The notes beneath the pieces are model-generated. The model was given only the letters and a program-made list of their open reading frames with translations. It ran no database searches and was not told the origin of the DNA. A DNA stretch of 64,000 nt from NCBI GenBank assembly GCA_028284665.1, contig JANQRG010000005.1, positions 17,324 through 81,323 on the forward strand, written 5' to 3'. Below are positions 9,112 to 18,099 of this stretch, one piece after another. The number at the start of each line of letters is the position of its first letter. Within the stretch, counting starts at the first letter, position 1. The translations under genes were made by a program, and so were the position numbers. Source of the stretch: Croceivirga sp. (GTDB lineage Bacteria; Bacteroidota; Bacteroidia; Flavobacteriales; Flavobacteriaceae).

Positions 9112-9136
9112 GATGGCTTGTTTTTATGATTATTAC

Positions 9137-9526
9137 CTACATACTAGTTGGTTGAATGATGCTGTTTCTGTTTCCCTCAGTGTCCAAAAAAGCAACGTAC
9201 AACCCAAAATTGGGGATCAACATAGGCTCCCCCAGAACCTCTCCGCCATGTTGGCTAATTTTCTTTATCGATTCCTCAATATTTTCGACACCAATTACTA
9301 CCGAGGGATGTTGAGCCGGCCAATCCGGTTTTACAGGAAAAAAACCACCGTTGATGGCACCTGCCGGGCTGCCGGGTTTGGCATCCGTTTCCGCTGTCGT
9401 AGCTAGGATATAATTCCCAAAGTCCTTTCCCAAGGGGGTCAACTTCCAATGGAACACGGTATTGTAAAACGCTGCTATTCGGTTAGCATCTTCATACGGA
9501 AGTTCAATAGGTACTACTGGATTCAT
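9137..9526 (-). CDS. VOC family protein (glyoxalase-like)
   Basis: 129 residues. Begins VVPIELPYEDANRIAAFYNT and ends GLYVAFLDTEGNRNSIIQP, the two strand motifs of a VOC domain. The middle has GGFFPVKPDWPAQHPSVVIG, typical of the VOC group with a short proline-rich linker. Probably a soluble cytoplasmic protein of unknown substrate. It lies 25 nt upstream of the next VOC gene and is likely co-transcribed with it. Confidence 0.84.
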   Translation of the reverse strand: MNPVVPIELPYEDANRIAAFYNTVFHWKLTPLGKDFGNYILATTAETDAKPGSPAGAINGGFFPVKPDWPAQHPSVVIGVENIEESIKKISQHGGEVLGEPMLIPNFGLYVAFLDTEGNRNSIIQPTSM

Positions 9527-9578
9527 GGCGGTATCCTTTAATTTTTTAATCTAAAGGTTTTTTGACTACAACGACAAA

Positions 9579-10022
9579 TTAGGATTCGCAGACTTCTTTG
9601 AAATAGTGCAGTGCTTTTGGCCAGGCCTCCATCATTTTTTCGAACATTTCATCCGTGATCATGATGATCTCTACTAACGTCTGGTTTTCTCCGTGATCTT
9701 TAAAGTAATACTCTTCCCATGAACCAATCCACTTTCGCATGGCATCATCTGTGGGTTCAATTTCTTTGTTTTGAAGATTTACCATTGCGATGTGCTTCAT
9801 CTTTATCACATCATAAGGGCTCAATTCTTCGATAATCACTTTGGTTCCTCCATGGGTATGGTCAAAAAAGGAAATGTGCGCCCCTTCTTTCCATTCTCCT
9901 TCGATGGCCATTCCCGCTCCCCAGGCTTTCGCCCATTGGGGGTATACCGATTTATCGATCATCGTAGTAAAGACAACATCCTTAGGTTTGTTGATGATCG
10001 TAGAATAGGTCAAATTTTTCAT
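9579..10022 (-). CDS. SRPBCC domain protein (AHSA1-like)
   Basis: About 147 residues when started at the ATG at 10022 (MKNLTYSTIINKP); a TTG three codons upstream is less likely. The SRPBCC/START-like fold is seen in TIINKPKDVVFTTMIDKSVYPQWAKAW, the central GAHISFFDHTHGGTKVIIEE strands, and the long C-terminal helix EMFEKMMEAWPKALHYFKEV. Proteins of this type bind small hydrophobic ligands or act as Hsp90 ATPase activators; which applies is unknown. Adjacent to VOC genes, a pairing common in Bacteroidota. Confidence 0.82.
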   Translation of the reverse strand: MKNLTYSTIINKPKDVVFTTMIDKSVYPQWAKAWGAGMAIEGEWKEGAHISFFDHTHGGTKVIIEELSPYDVIKMKHIAMVNLQNKEIEPTDDAMRKWIGSWEEYYFKDHGENQTLVEIIMITDEMFEKMMEAWPKALHYFKEVCES

Positions 10023-10045
10023 AAGTATCAATTTCGGTTGCCCTT

Positions 10046-10465
10046 TTATTCCGGGTTATAATTCACCATCCATAGTATCCCGAATTTATCGGTAAAACAG
10101 CCAAAATAATCGCCCCAGAACTGATCTTCCATGGGCATTTCGATTTTCCCGCCCTCGGAGAGTCCGTTGAACAGCCTATCGGCTTCTGCTCTGGATTCGG
10201 GATGTAGGGAGATATAACTATTGTTGCCTGCATTGAATTTGTGTCCCGCAGCCGAGGGGATATCCGAAGCCATTAAAATGGTATTGCTGCCGATGGGTAA
10301 GGAGATATGCATTGTGCGGTTTTTCTCGGCTTCAGGCAGTTTATCGGCATCAGGAGCATCACTCATTTTCATATGGGAGATGAATTCTCCTCCAAAAACG
10401 GATTGATAAAAACGGAGGGCCTCTTCCGCATTACCATCAAAATTGAGATACGGATTTACATTCAT
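10046..10465 (-). CDS. VOC family protein (PhnB-like)
   Basis: 139 residues. Starts NVNPYLNFDGNAEEALRFYQ and ends FWGDYFGCFTDKFGILWMVN, the signature of the PhnB / 3-demethylubiquinone-methyltransferase-like VOC subfamily. Despite the database name this subfamily has no demonstrated methyltransferase activity. Located 4 nt downstream of the AlkD-like gene, so co-transcribed with it. Confidence 0.86.
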   Translation of the reverse strand: MNVNPYLNFDGNAEEALRFYQSVFGGEFISHMKMSDAPDADKLPEAEKNRTMHISLPIGSNTILMASDIPSAAGHKFNAGNNSYISLHPESRAEADRLFNGLSEGGKIEMPMEDQFWGDYFGCFTDKFGILWMVNYNPE

Positions 10466-10469
10466 TGTA

Positions 10470-11168
10470 TTAGTTTTTTAAGTTCATATACTGTGCTTTA
10501 TCTTGTTTGCTAAGTTTTTCCACGGCATAGCGCAGGGTAACTCTGGGCATGGTGGAAGCGTGTTTGTCTAAGAATGCTTTTAACTTTTTTTCATCCTTCT
10601 TTCCAGCTTCCCGCACCCAACTGCCTACCGCTTTATTGACGAGTTCTTCATCATCATTGATCAATAGTTCTGCAATAGCAAAGGTGTCGTCTACCTGCCC
10701 TTTCTTAATGAAAGCGTAAGTGCTTACGATGGCCGTTCTTCTTTCCCAAGGGTTTTCGCTCTTTGCAAGCGCATAAAGCAGGTCTCTGGGTTTGTCCATC
10801 AAATATTCGCCAATGATGTTGTACGCACCGCGATCTACGAAATCCCAATTATTCAGGCGATCATGACGGTTCAGATACAGCTCAAACAGCTCTTTTTTTT
10901 GTTCTTGAGGGGTTTTTTTACCTTTTGCCTGATAGTCCATGATACTTACTGCCCCCATTCGAATTTCATAGTAATCACTGTCTAACAATTTGTTGATTTC
11001 TCCCAGGGAAATATTGGAAAATTCTTTAGCGGTTTTAAAAACATCCCCAAATCTTACCCCGAGCGCCTTCGTTACCCCATCGTTGCCCTTAAAGAACTTG
11101 GCCACTTTGTGGAGTTCCTTTTCGTTTTTAAAGGTGGCCAGTTTTTCAATAAATTGATTGGCAGTCAT
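10470..11168 (-). CDS. DNA alkylation repair protein, AlkD-like HEAT-repeat glycosylase
   Basis: 232 residues of helical HEAT-like repeats. Residues that match the AlkD active site can be seen: NNWDFVD (Trp and catalytic Asp), NPWERRTAIVS (Arg) and VGSWVREAG (Trp). AlkD enzymes remove positively charged N3/N7-alkyl purines from DNA without flipping the base. First gene of the minus-strand cluster that continues into VOC and SRPBCC genes; the cluster may be a detoxification set, but that is inference. Confidence 0.87.
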   Translation of the reverse strand: MTANQFIEKLATFKNEKELHKVAKFFKGNDGVTKALGVRFGDVFKTAKEFSNISLGEINKLLDSDYYEIRMGAVSIMDYQAKGKKTPQEQKKELFELYLNRHDRLNNWDFVDRGAYNIIGEYLMDKPRDLLYALAKSENPWERRTAIVSTYAFIKKGQVDDTFAIAELLINDDEELVNKAVGSWVREAGKKDEKKLKAFLDKHASTMPRVTLRYAVEKLSKQDKAQYMNLKN

Positions 11169-11529
11169 TGTAATACAGGATTCGTTTTTTGTAGGTGTTA
11201 CCTACTTGGCGAAGGTGGGCCATTCATCACTAAAAAACTGGTTTAATTTTTCCAGATACTCGTATAGGGTTCGGTACGCGTTGTTTTCATTTCGTTTATT
11301 GGTTTGTGGTTCAAAGGGTTATCTCAAAGATAAGGGACAAAACAGATAATGTAATATTACGATTCCGTCAATCTTACGGGTTGATTGCGACATTGCATTT
11401 TCATATTTTTAGAAAGTAATAGTAGCGAGATTATTTAAAGACTCAGGTCTCTTTTTTTGCCGTCTGATCCAATTAGTTTTTTGCAATCTATGCCTATTAT
11501 CTAAAGTCTTACATCTCATATCTAAAAAA
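11169..11529. other. Divergent intergenic region
   Basis: Holds the promoters of the AlkD cluster (minus) and the GlxA-type regulator (plus). An open minus-strand stretch of about 37 codons ending at about 11202 (closing SDEWPTFAK) looks protein-like but has no start codon; it may be a remnant. No clear operator or hairpin was seen. Confidence 0.35.
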
Positions 11530-12501
11530 ATGAAGCACGTATCCCTATTAATTCCCAAGGGTCATATCAGCGTTGTTAACGTTGCCGGAACCCATCAAAT
11601 GCTGTCCTGGGTAAATGAACTATATGCAGAAATGGGAAAAGAAGCCCTTTTTGATATTCAATTGGTGGGGTTAGATAAGGAAGCGGATAGTAAAGGGGGG
11701 CTCTTTGCGACAAAACCGGAGATCACCATCAATATGTTGCACAGTACTGATCTCATCATCATACCTGCCATTCATGACGACTTTGAAGTGGCGTTGGAAA
11801 GGAATGCAACGTTCATACCCTGGTTGGTGCAACGGTATCAGGAGGGTGCAGAAATTGTAAGTCTATGTATCTCGTCCTTTTTCCTGGCTGCCACAGGTTT
11901 ATTGGATGGTAAACCCTGTTCCACCCACTGGCAATTTGCCAATAGTTTTAAAGAACAATTTCCCAAAGCGATTCTGACCGATGAACGGATCGTTACGGAA
12001 GCCGATGGCATATACACCAGTGGAGGTGCCTATGCTTTTACCAATTTGATCATCTACCTTATCGAAAAATATGCAGGACGGGAAATAGCGGTGATGGCGG
12101 CCAAAGGGTTCATGATAGATATTGACCGTAGCAGTCAGTCGCCCTTTATGGTCTTCTCCGGTCAAAAGAACCATAAGGATGCCCTGGTATTGAAAGCCCA
12201 GGAGCATCTTGAGCAACACTACAAGGAAAAAATATCCGTAAGCGAGCTGTGTAAGGACATGGCATTAAGCCGAAGAACCTTTGAACGGCGTTTCAAGAAT
12301 GCCACCTCCAATACCGTTTTGGAATATCTGCAGCGTGTAAAGGTGGAGGTCGCCAAGAAAGAATTGGAAAAGGGGAGAAAGACCGTCCATGAGGTGATGT
12401 ATGCGGTGGGATACAACGATCCGAAAGCCTTTCGGGAGGTGTTTCGAAAAGTGACTTCAATGTCACCAAGGGACTATCAACAGAAGTATACTTCCTATTG
12501 A
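11530..12501 (+). CDS. GlxA family transcriptional regulator (DJ-1/PfpI domain plus AraC HTH)
   Basis: 323 residues. Residues 1-190 are a DJ-1/PfpI-like domain with the nucleophile-elbow region VSLCISSFFLAATGLLDG (Cys present) and TSGGAYAFTNLIIYLIEK. Residues 220-323 are an AraC-type double helix-turn-helix (ISVSELCKDMALSRRTFERR, then VHEVMYAVGYNDPKAFREVF). GlxA-type regulators sense amide or amino metabolites. The target is not evident: the next gene is convergent and the divergent one is the AlkD-like gene. Confidence 0.9.
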   Translation: MKHVSLLIPKGHISVVNVAGTHQMLSWVNELYAEMGKEALFDIQLVGLDKEADSKGGLFATKPEITINMLHSTDLIIIPAIHDDFEVALERNATFIPWLVQRYQEGAEIVSLCISSFFLAATGLLDGKPCSTHWQFANSFKEQFPKAILTDERIVTEADGIYTSGGAYAFTNLIIYLIEKYAGREIAVMAAKGFMIDIDRSSQSPFMVFSGQKNHKDALVLKAQEHLEQHYKEKISVSELCKDMALSRRTFERRFKNATSNTVLEYLQRVKVEVAKKELEKGRKTVHEVMYAVGYNDPKAFREVFRKVTSMSPRDYQQKYTSY

Positions 12502-12532
12502 AGGATCTGCGTATTCCCAATCCGTGCGATAG

Positions 12533-13603
12533 TTACCTGGGCGAACCAGGAGAAGCGTATAAAAAATCGGCAGCGGCTTCGCTCATTTTTCTAAAATCGT
12601 GGCCTACGTCGGGAATGATCTCCAATCTCCAGTTAAACTCTTTTTGAAGTGTTGCTGCGATTTTTTTTGACTCACTATAAAAATGTTTTCCTCGAGCGAG
12701 GCGATGCAGCCCTTGTGCATCGAGTTCCGGGGTGTGTCTCAGATCGCCACGGGTTTCATTGGCATCGTCCTTTTCACCCAAAAAAACAATAAGTTTTGAA
12801 CTGAAATCCGTGTCATTTGCGGATTGCTTACTTCCTTCAAGTCCTACGGGAAAATCTTTTTCATCTGTAGGAACGGTATACCAGCCGGAATTTGACGCCA
12901 GGATACGATTCGCCTTGTTGTCCGGGTTAAAGATGGCGAAACGATGTAAAACCTGACCGCCGGCAGAATGGCCAAACAGGTCATAGAATTGGGCTTGTAG
13001 TTGGAGTTTGTTTTTAACAAGATCAAAAATTCGGTCAAAATCATGAAAGAGCCAGCTTTTCGGATCATTGTTAATTGTAAAACCGGTCATGGCTGTCCTT
13101 TCCGGATTGAATTTTACATCAGCAATCATACCCGCCAGATTGTAACTCCAGAATTCAGGATAGTGTTTCTCTGAATACTCCGGAGATAGCACAAGCACGC
13201 CATAGTGTTCGGCCTTTTCAATCCAGGCATCCCGGTAATCATTTCCATTTCGCCCTGATCCCGGGATGACAAGGACTACCGGCGAGGTGACCGAGAAATT
13301 CTTTGGTTTATAGTAGTGAATACGTATTGTCTTTTCCTTTCTAAATCCCCCATCAATTACGAATAAACCGCTGCCTGTTTCCAGTACAACTTCATTTAGC
13401 GTTAACCCAGGCGCTGTTGGCAATTTCTGCTGTGGGATTAAAGTCATCTTACAATGGGGGCATTTTCCAGGCCCTTTAAAAAGAATCGTATCACAGGACA
13501 AATTGCAGGGGGGACATACATACGAAGTGGTATCAACTTTTTTGCTTTGAGAGCAACTTAGCTGAAAAACAACAAAGAAGAGCAATACGGATTTACGGAC
13601 CAT
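12533..13603 (-). CDS. Lipoprotein alpha/beta hydrolase with N-terminal heavy-metal-binding-like domain
   Basis: 356 residues. Signal peptide with lipobox ending LSC at residue 17. Residues 28-60 have CPPCNLSC and PGKCPHCKMTLIP, matching the short zinc-ribbon-like heavy-metal-binding domain often found on metal exporters. The remainder is an alpha/beta hydrolase: oxyanion-side PGSGRNGNDYRDAW, nucleophile elbow GHSAGG, and catalytic His in DVGHDFRKM. A secreted or membrane-anchored esterase is likely. The combination of domains is uncommon in my experience. Convergent with the GlxA-type gene. Confidence 0.8.
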   Translation of the reverse strand: MVRKSVLLFFVVFQLSCSQSKKVDTTSYVCPPCNLSCDTILFKGPGKCPHCKMTLIPQQKLPTAPGLTLNEVVLETGSGLFVIDGGFRKEKTIRIHYYKPKNFSVTSPVVLVIPGSGRNGNDYRDAWIEKAEHYGVLVLSPEYSEKHYPEFWSYNLAGMIADVKFNPERTAMTGFTINNDPKSWLFHDFDRIFDLVKNKLQLQAQFYDLFGHSAGGQVLHRFAIFNPDNKANRILASNSGWYTVPTDEKDFPVGLEGSKQSANDTDFSSKLIVFLGEKDDANETRGDLRHTPELDAQGLHRLARGKHFYSESKKIAATLQKEFNWRLEIIPDVGHDFRKMSEAAADFLYASPGSPR

Positions 13604-13767
13604 AGCGGTTTTGTTTTTATGATCGTAAAACTAATGGGTGACACTTCTTTGCAAAAGGACATTCTTACGCAGCATTGGGACCTGTTTGGAAATCCCCGGA
13701 CTATCTAAGTAATGGTCCTGTTGGGTCGTTGATCCCAGCCCTATTGGGGGTAATTTCTCAGGCGCTA

Positions 13768-14526
13768 CTAGCTATAGATAAGGGTATTGTTTGCAATGTT
13801 TTGGCCCCTGGCATGATACAATTTGTGATTTGGATTGTTCATCTTATCAAACTTCATGTCCAATGAAAAATACCGCATCGTATAACCACACCTTCTGCTT
13901 TCAGAAGTATTGGCGTTGGCACCGTGTATGATTCGAGCGTCGTGAAGGGAGTACTGTCCTTTTTCGAGCTCAAACCAGACCACATCATTCAAATCAAAAG
14001 TTCCTTTCTTAATTTCAGTTTTGAAAGTACTGTTCTCAGGATCTTCCACCGCTTCGTATTCCGAAAATCCATGGGTATGGGTACCTGGAACCACACCCAT
14101 ACATCCATTGGCCTTGTTGGAGTTGTCTATAGCCAACCAAATAGTAACGATTTTGTCAAGGCTGTCAAACTTTCCTTTCCAATACGCACTGTCTTCATGC
14201 CACGGCGTGCGTCTCCCCTTACCCGCTTCTTTGGATATAAAATGGCTGCTGAAAAGTCCGATATTCGGTCCGACCAGGCTTTCAACTACAGCCAAGACCT
14301 CAGGGGCAAGCAAAAAATCGAGGAGTCGTTTATCATGAAAATGAGGGGTATCTAACTCGTCTGACAATTTTGCGCCTTTGTTTTCCAAATGCGCTTCAAA
14401 TATTTTGGTCAACGCCTCTTGTTTGCTTATTGAGAAAAGCGGTTTCCGGGGTAGTAGGTATCCTTTTTCCCGGTAGAACGTTATCTGATCTATTGTCAAT
14501 CCAGTTGTTGCATTGGTTACTGCCAT
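13768..14526 (-). CDS. Phytanoyl-CoA dioxygenase (PhyH) family protein
   Basis: About 252 residues from the ATG at 14526 (MAVTNATTG); an in-frame ATG 30 nt upstream adds a non-conserved tail. The Fe(II)/2-oxoglutarate site is visible: HxD-type motif in TPWHEDSAYW, distal His in SLHDARIIHGANAN, and the 2-oxoglutarate Arg in SRRCGYTMRYF. It likely hydroxylates a small molecule. It is divergent from a GPH sugar symporter and an AraC regulator, so a sugar-linked or osmolyte substrate is possible, but not shown. Confidence 0.85.
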   Translation of the reverse strand: MAVTNATTGLTIDQITFYREKGYLLPRKPLFSISKQEALTKIFEAHLENKGAKLSDELDTPHFHDKRLLDFLLAPEVLAVVESLVGPNIGLFSSHFISKEAGKGRRTPWHEDSAYWKGKFDSLDKIVTIWLAIDNSNKANGCMGVVPGTHTHGFSEYEAVEDPENSTFKTEIKKGTFDLNDVVWFELEKGQYSLHDARIIHGANANTSESRRCGYTMRYFSLDMKFDKMNNPNHKLYHARGQNIANNTLIYS

Positions 14527-14632
14527 AATCGTAGTGGTGAAATTCCTTTGGAACAAAATTCACACATAATTCAATTAAAAAATTGATGCATACTGTTGAA
14601 TTTTAGTAGTATTTTGAAAAAACTGCCGATTT

Positions 14633-14656
14633 ATGAATAATAATAGCCATATTCAT
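14633..14656. promoter_or_regulatory. Inverted repeat in the PhyH / symporter divergent promoter region
   Basis: ATGAATA at 14633-14639 and TATTCAT at 14650-14656 form a perfect 7-bp inverted repeat with a 10-nt spacer. It lies 34 nt upstream of the symporter ATG. It could be bound by the AraC regulator of this locus. AraC operators are usually direct repeats, so this is tentative. Confidence 0.3.
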
Positions 14657-14689
14657 CAAAATTATATTCAAAATAGTACATAATGTAAT

Positions 14690-16090
14690 ATGGAAAGCAA
14701 TGTAAGAATTGGGTTAAAGGAAAAAATGGCCTATGGGGCTGGGGACTTTGCCTCCTCAATGTTCTGGAAACTCTTTTCCATGTTTCTCCTTTTTTTCTAC
14801 ACTGATATTTTTGCCATTTCTGCAGCCACAGTAGGTACTATGTTTTTGGTGACTCGTATTTGGGATGCTGCTAACGATCCGATTATGGGGATTATTTGCG
14901 ACCGCACCCAAACACGATGGGGAAAGTTCAGGCCCTACTTGCTGTATCTGGCAATTCCATTCGCCATTATTGGTATTTTGACGTTTGCTACCCCGGATCT
15001 ATCGAGTACGGGGAAGGTAGTGTATGCCTATGTTACTTATTCCTTAATGATGATGGTATATACCAGTGTGAATGTGCCCTATGCGTCTTTGATGGCCGTT
15101 ATGACCAGTAATGTTAGCGAACGGACTTCTTTGGCTTCATGGCGGTTGATCGGTGCATTTTCGGGAGGTTTATTTGTTACCGCAACGGCAAATTACCTCG
15201 TGGAGTTTTTCGGAAGCAATGATTTTGGTGATATAGACTATGGAAGGGGATATCAATCGGCCATTATCGTTTTCGGCACCTTAGCCGCCGCGCTGTTCAT
15301 ACTGACTTTTTTGGGCACTAAAGAACGGCTGGAACCCCCCAAAGAGAAGAAAAATTCTCTAAAAGAGGATGTGAGGAACCTTTTAAAAAATGGGCCGTGG
15401 TTCATTCTTTTAGGGGCTGCCATTTTCAATAATATTTTCAATACGCTTCGTGACGGTACCACGCTCTATTATTTTAAGTATTTCATTGAAGGCCAAACCT
15501 TAGCTTTCTTTGGTAAGGAGTATCAATTTTCACATGGGGAATTGGCCTCTGCTTATCTTTCGATATGGGTGGGAACCAATATTATCGGAGTGGTGCTTGC
15601 CAAGCCCCTGGCCTACAGAATAGGTAAGAAAAAGGCGTTCTTTTACGCCATTTTGATAGCCTCATTGCTGAGTATTATTTTCTACTTTTTAGAACCAAAT
15701 CAACTTATCGCCATTTTTGGACTCAATGTGCTTATAGGAATTTCTGCCGGGGTTGTTATGCCCTTGTTATGGGCGATGTACGCCGATATTGCGGACTATT
15801 CCGAGTGGAAAAACGGGAGGAGGTCAACGGGATTGATTTTTTCTTCTTCTTCCATGTCCCAAAAGTTTGGATGGACCATAGGAGGGGCTCTTACAGGATG
15901 GATATTATCCTACCTGGGGTTTGAAGCCAATGTGGAACAAACGGAATCTGCAGTTTGGGGGATTCGTTTAATGATAAGCATTTTAGCAGGTGTTGCCGGG
16001 ATCATTGCGGCCATTTTTGTAGGCCTTTATACCCTCGATGAATCCCGAATGAAAAGTATTCAACATGATTTAAGAAAGATGAGAAAGTAG
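14690..16090 (+). CDS. GPH family MFS transporter (glycoside-pentoside-hexuronide:cation symporter)
   Basis: 466 residues, 12 predicted membrane segments. Starts GLKEKMAYGAGDFASSMFWK and has RIWDAANDPIMGIICDRT followed by RWGKFRPYLL, the diagnostic loop of the GPH family; the cytoplasmic mid-loop and MYADIADYSEWKNGRRSTGL in the second half also fit. GPH carriers import glycosides or hexuronates with Na+ or H+. The AraC-type gene starts 48 nt after its stop and is probably its regulator. Inner membrane. Confidence 0.9.
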   Translation: MESNVRIGLKEKMAYGAGDFASSMFWKLFSMFLLFFYTDIFAISAATVGTMFLVTRIWDAANDPIMGIICDRTQTRWGKFRPYLLYLAIPFAIIGILTFATPDLSSTGKVVYAYVTYSLMMMVYTSVNVPYASLMAVMTSNVSERTSLASWRLIGAFSGGLFVTATANYLVEFFGSNDFGDIDYGRGYQSAIIVFGTLAAALFILTFLGTKERLEPPKEKKNSLKEDVRNLLKNGPWFILLGAAIFNNIFNTLRDGTTLYYFKYFIEGQTLAFFGKEYQFSHGELASAYLSIWVGTNIIGVVLAKPLAYRIGKKKAFFYAILIASLLSIIFYFLEPNQLIAIFGLNVLIGISAGVVMPLLWAMYADIADYSEWKNGRRSTGLIFSSSSMSQKFGWTIGGALTGWILSYLGFEANVEQTESAVWGIRLMISILAGVAGIIAAIFVGLYTLDESRMKSIQHDLRKMRK

Positions 16091-16138
16091 TACTTCCTTT
16101 TGAAACAAGACGGAAAATACTACAAAATTAATTTTGGT

Positions 16139-17014
16139 ATGAAAATAATAAGAGAGCATATTACCCTGACTGAAACGGAGTTATTCGTGGTAAGTGTTTT
16201 TGAAGGCGCGGAGATTGATTTAAGTTATCCCTTCCACCAGCACGAGCGCGCTTATGAACTGACGTTCACTTTGGGACTTACCGGAACACGAATGGTTGGG
16301 GATAATACCTCACAATTCTCAGGAGAAGATGTGGTGCTTATTGCCCCCGGTATACCTCATAGTTGGCAAGATCACGGCATTCAGAATGCTGACAATGGGA
16401 AAATCGTGGTGATACAGTTTCTCAATACTATGGTTTCAGAAGCTATATTGAAGTCTTCGGGATTGGGCAATGTGAACCAGGCTTTAAAAAGTGCATCGTA
16501 TGGTCTGGAACTCAAAGACCCCGAGAAGAAAAAGGCGCTTGGTTGGATGGCTGAGCTAGATCATAAAAGTGCTTTTGACATCTTTATTTTCATTTTGAAA
16601 GTATTAGATCTCTTCGGAAGCAATGATGCTTCGGAAAAACTATGTAGTCATGGCTATGTGCCTTCGGTAAATAAAAATAGCTCCAGGCGCATGGAGGTGG
16701 TATTACAGTACATTCAGGCAAATTATTCCAGAAAGCTTTTGGTGACTGAAGTCGCTGAAAAAGTGTACATGTCACCTTCAGCTTTCAGCCACTATTTCAA
16801 AAAACATACGTTGAAGAGCTTTGCGAACTACCTGATGGAAATGCGCTTGGGAAAAGCAGCGCAATTATTGCAACATACCGAATTGTCAGTGAGTGAGGTA
16901 TCCCTACAAAGTGGGTTTCAAAACGTATCTCACTTTAATCGTTGTTTCAACAAGTACTACCAAACTACACCCTTAAAATTTAGGAAACGATCCTTTCAGC
17001 ACACTTTGGTGTGA
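16139..17014 (+). CDS. AraC family transcriptional regulator with cupin sensor domain
   Basis: About 291 residues from the ATG at 16139; an upstream in-frame TTG (16100) is less likely. Residues 20-110 are a cupin-like sensor (FHQHERAYELTFTLG, then VVLIAPGIPHSW). The C-terminus is an AraC double HTH (LLVTEVAEKVYMSPSAFSHY and SVSEVSLQSGFQNVSHFNRC). It follows the GPH symporter gene and probably controls it and the divergent PhyH gene in response to the imported sugar (inference). Confidence 0.9.
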   Translation: MKIIREHITLTETELFVVSVFEGAEIDLSYPFHQHERAYELTFTLGLTGTRMVGDNTSQFSGEDVVLIAPGIPHSWQDHGIQNADNGKIVVIQFLNTMVSEAILKSSGLGNVNQALKSASYGLELKDPEKKKALGWMAELDHKSAFDIFIFILKVLDLFGSNDASEKLCSHGYVPSVNKNSSRRMEVVLQYIQANYSRKLLVTEVAEKVYMSPSAFSHYFKKHTLKSFANYLMEMRLGKAAQLLQHTELSVSEVSLQSGFQNVSHFNRCFNKYYQTTPLKFRKRSFQHTLV

Positions 17015-17144
17015 TAATAGAGTCCAGACGTATACATCTGTTCCATTTGGAAATCATAGATGTGGTATCATTTTACAGCAAGAATCACATTGAAATGGCT
17101 CCGACATAAATCGAAAACTATGATATGATCTTAGACGTATTGAC

Positions 17145-18077
17145 TCATTCGTTTACACTTGGCTTGTTTTCCGGATTCATTTGGTCCAAAAAACGTATGG
17201 TATTTGATTTCACTTGTTCCCCTTCTTTACCCCACCAGACAAAATGTCCCCCGGCCTTTACGTATTCCATAGTAAGGTTGGGAATCATTTTTTCCAATCG
17301 TTTGGGATGCTCCATCCCAACATCAATATCAACCGTGGAATGAACCGCGTAGGTAGGGCACTTAATTATCGACCAATCGGTATGCTCAAGCTGCTGTGCC
17401 TTCCTTACTTCATCCAGCATTCCCTCGTAAAAGGCGTCCATTGGGGTCATGGAATCAATAAATAGCATAAAGGCCCTTTTGCTTTCCGGAGCATTCAACA
17501 CTTCCCTCGCTATTGTGTTTTTTTCTTTTCGTGTTAAATCTGCTTCTGTTTTTAAGAAGGCCTTGATGGTCGTTTTAGGGAAGTATTTAGCGGATGCCTT
17601 TAATAGCTTGGAAATCCACTTTTTACCCTTTTTGCTTAGTACCAGCTTACCAAGAAAGGAATTAGCAGATGCTGTATTGACCTCATACTTACCCGTAATT
17701 GCACTCCATAGTACCAGAGATCTTGTGGGGTATTTTGAGGCGTAATACAAAGCCGAAAGGCCACCCATGGATATTCCAAAAACATTGATCTTGCCTTTAA
17801 CGTTAAGTGACTTCACCACCGCATAGTAAATGTCCGCGTGTTCAGCGATACTATTTGCCGTATTCAATGGGAGATCATAGTACCCGGGACGGTTTATGGA
17901 TAGTATACGATAGCCCGCATTAAACATCCATTCAAAAGCCAGGGCTGCTTTAAAGCTGGTGCCACCTCCGGTGGAGAATAGAATAATCTCACCCTTAAGA
18001 GGCCCTACATCCAGGTACTGCACAGGGCCATAAGCTGTTTGAACGGATTTATATGCAATATTGGTTGTTGTCTCCAA
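17145..18077 (-). CDS. Alpha/beta hydrolase
   Basis: 310 residues. Nucleophile elbow GISMGG, a preceding oxyanion strand (STGGGTSFKAALAFEW), and catalytic His in KAGGHFVWW near the C-terminus give a complete triad together with an Asp in VDIDVG. No signal peptide. Substrate unknown. It lies 22 nt downstream of the saccharopine-dehydrogenase-like gene on the same strand, so the two likely act together. Confidence 0.85.
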   Translation of the reverse strand: METTTNIAYKSVQTAYGPVQYLDVGPLKGEIILFSTGGGTSFKAALAFEWMFNAGYRILSINRPGYYDLPLNTANSIAEHADIYYAVVKSLNVKGKINVFGISMGGLSALYYASKYPTRSLVLWSAITGKYEVNTASANSFLGKLVLSKKGKKWISKLLKASAKYFPKTTIKAFLKTEADLTRKEKNTIAREVLNAPESKRAFMLFIDSMTPMDAFYEGMLDEVRKAQQLEHTDWSIIKCPTYAVHSTVDIDVGMEHPKRLEKMIPNLTMEYVKAGGHFVWWGKEGEQVKSNTIRFLDQMNPENKPSVNE

Positions 18078-18099
18078 GAGCGGTTGTATTATTTAAAAA

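Noticed and set aside
11202..11315. Protein-like C-terminus on the minus strand (ends SDEWPTFAK)
   Set aside because: No start codon after the preceding stop and too short to assign.
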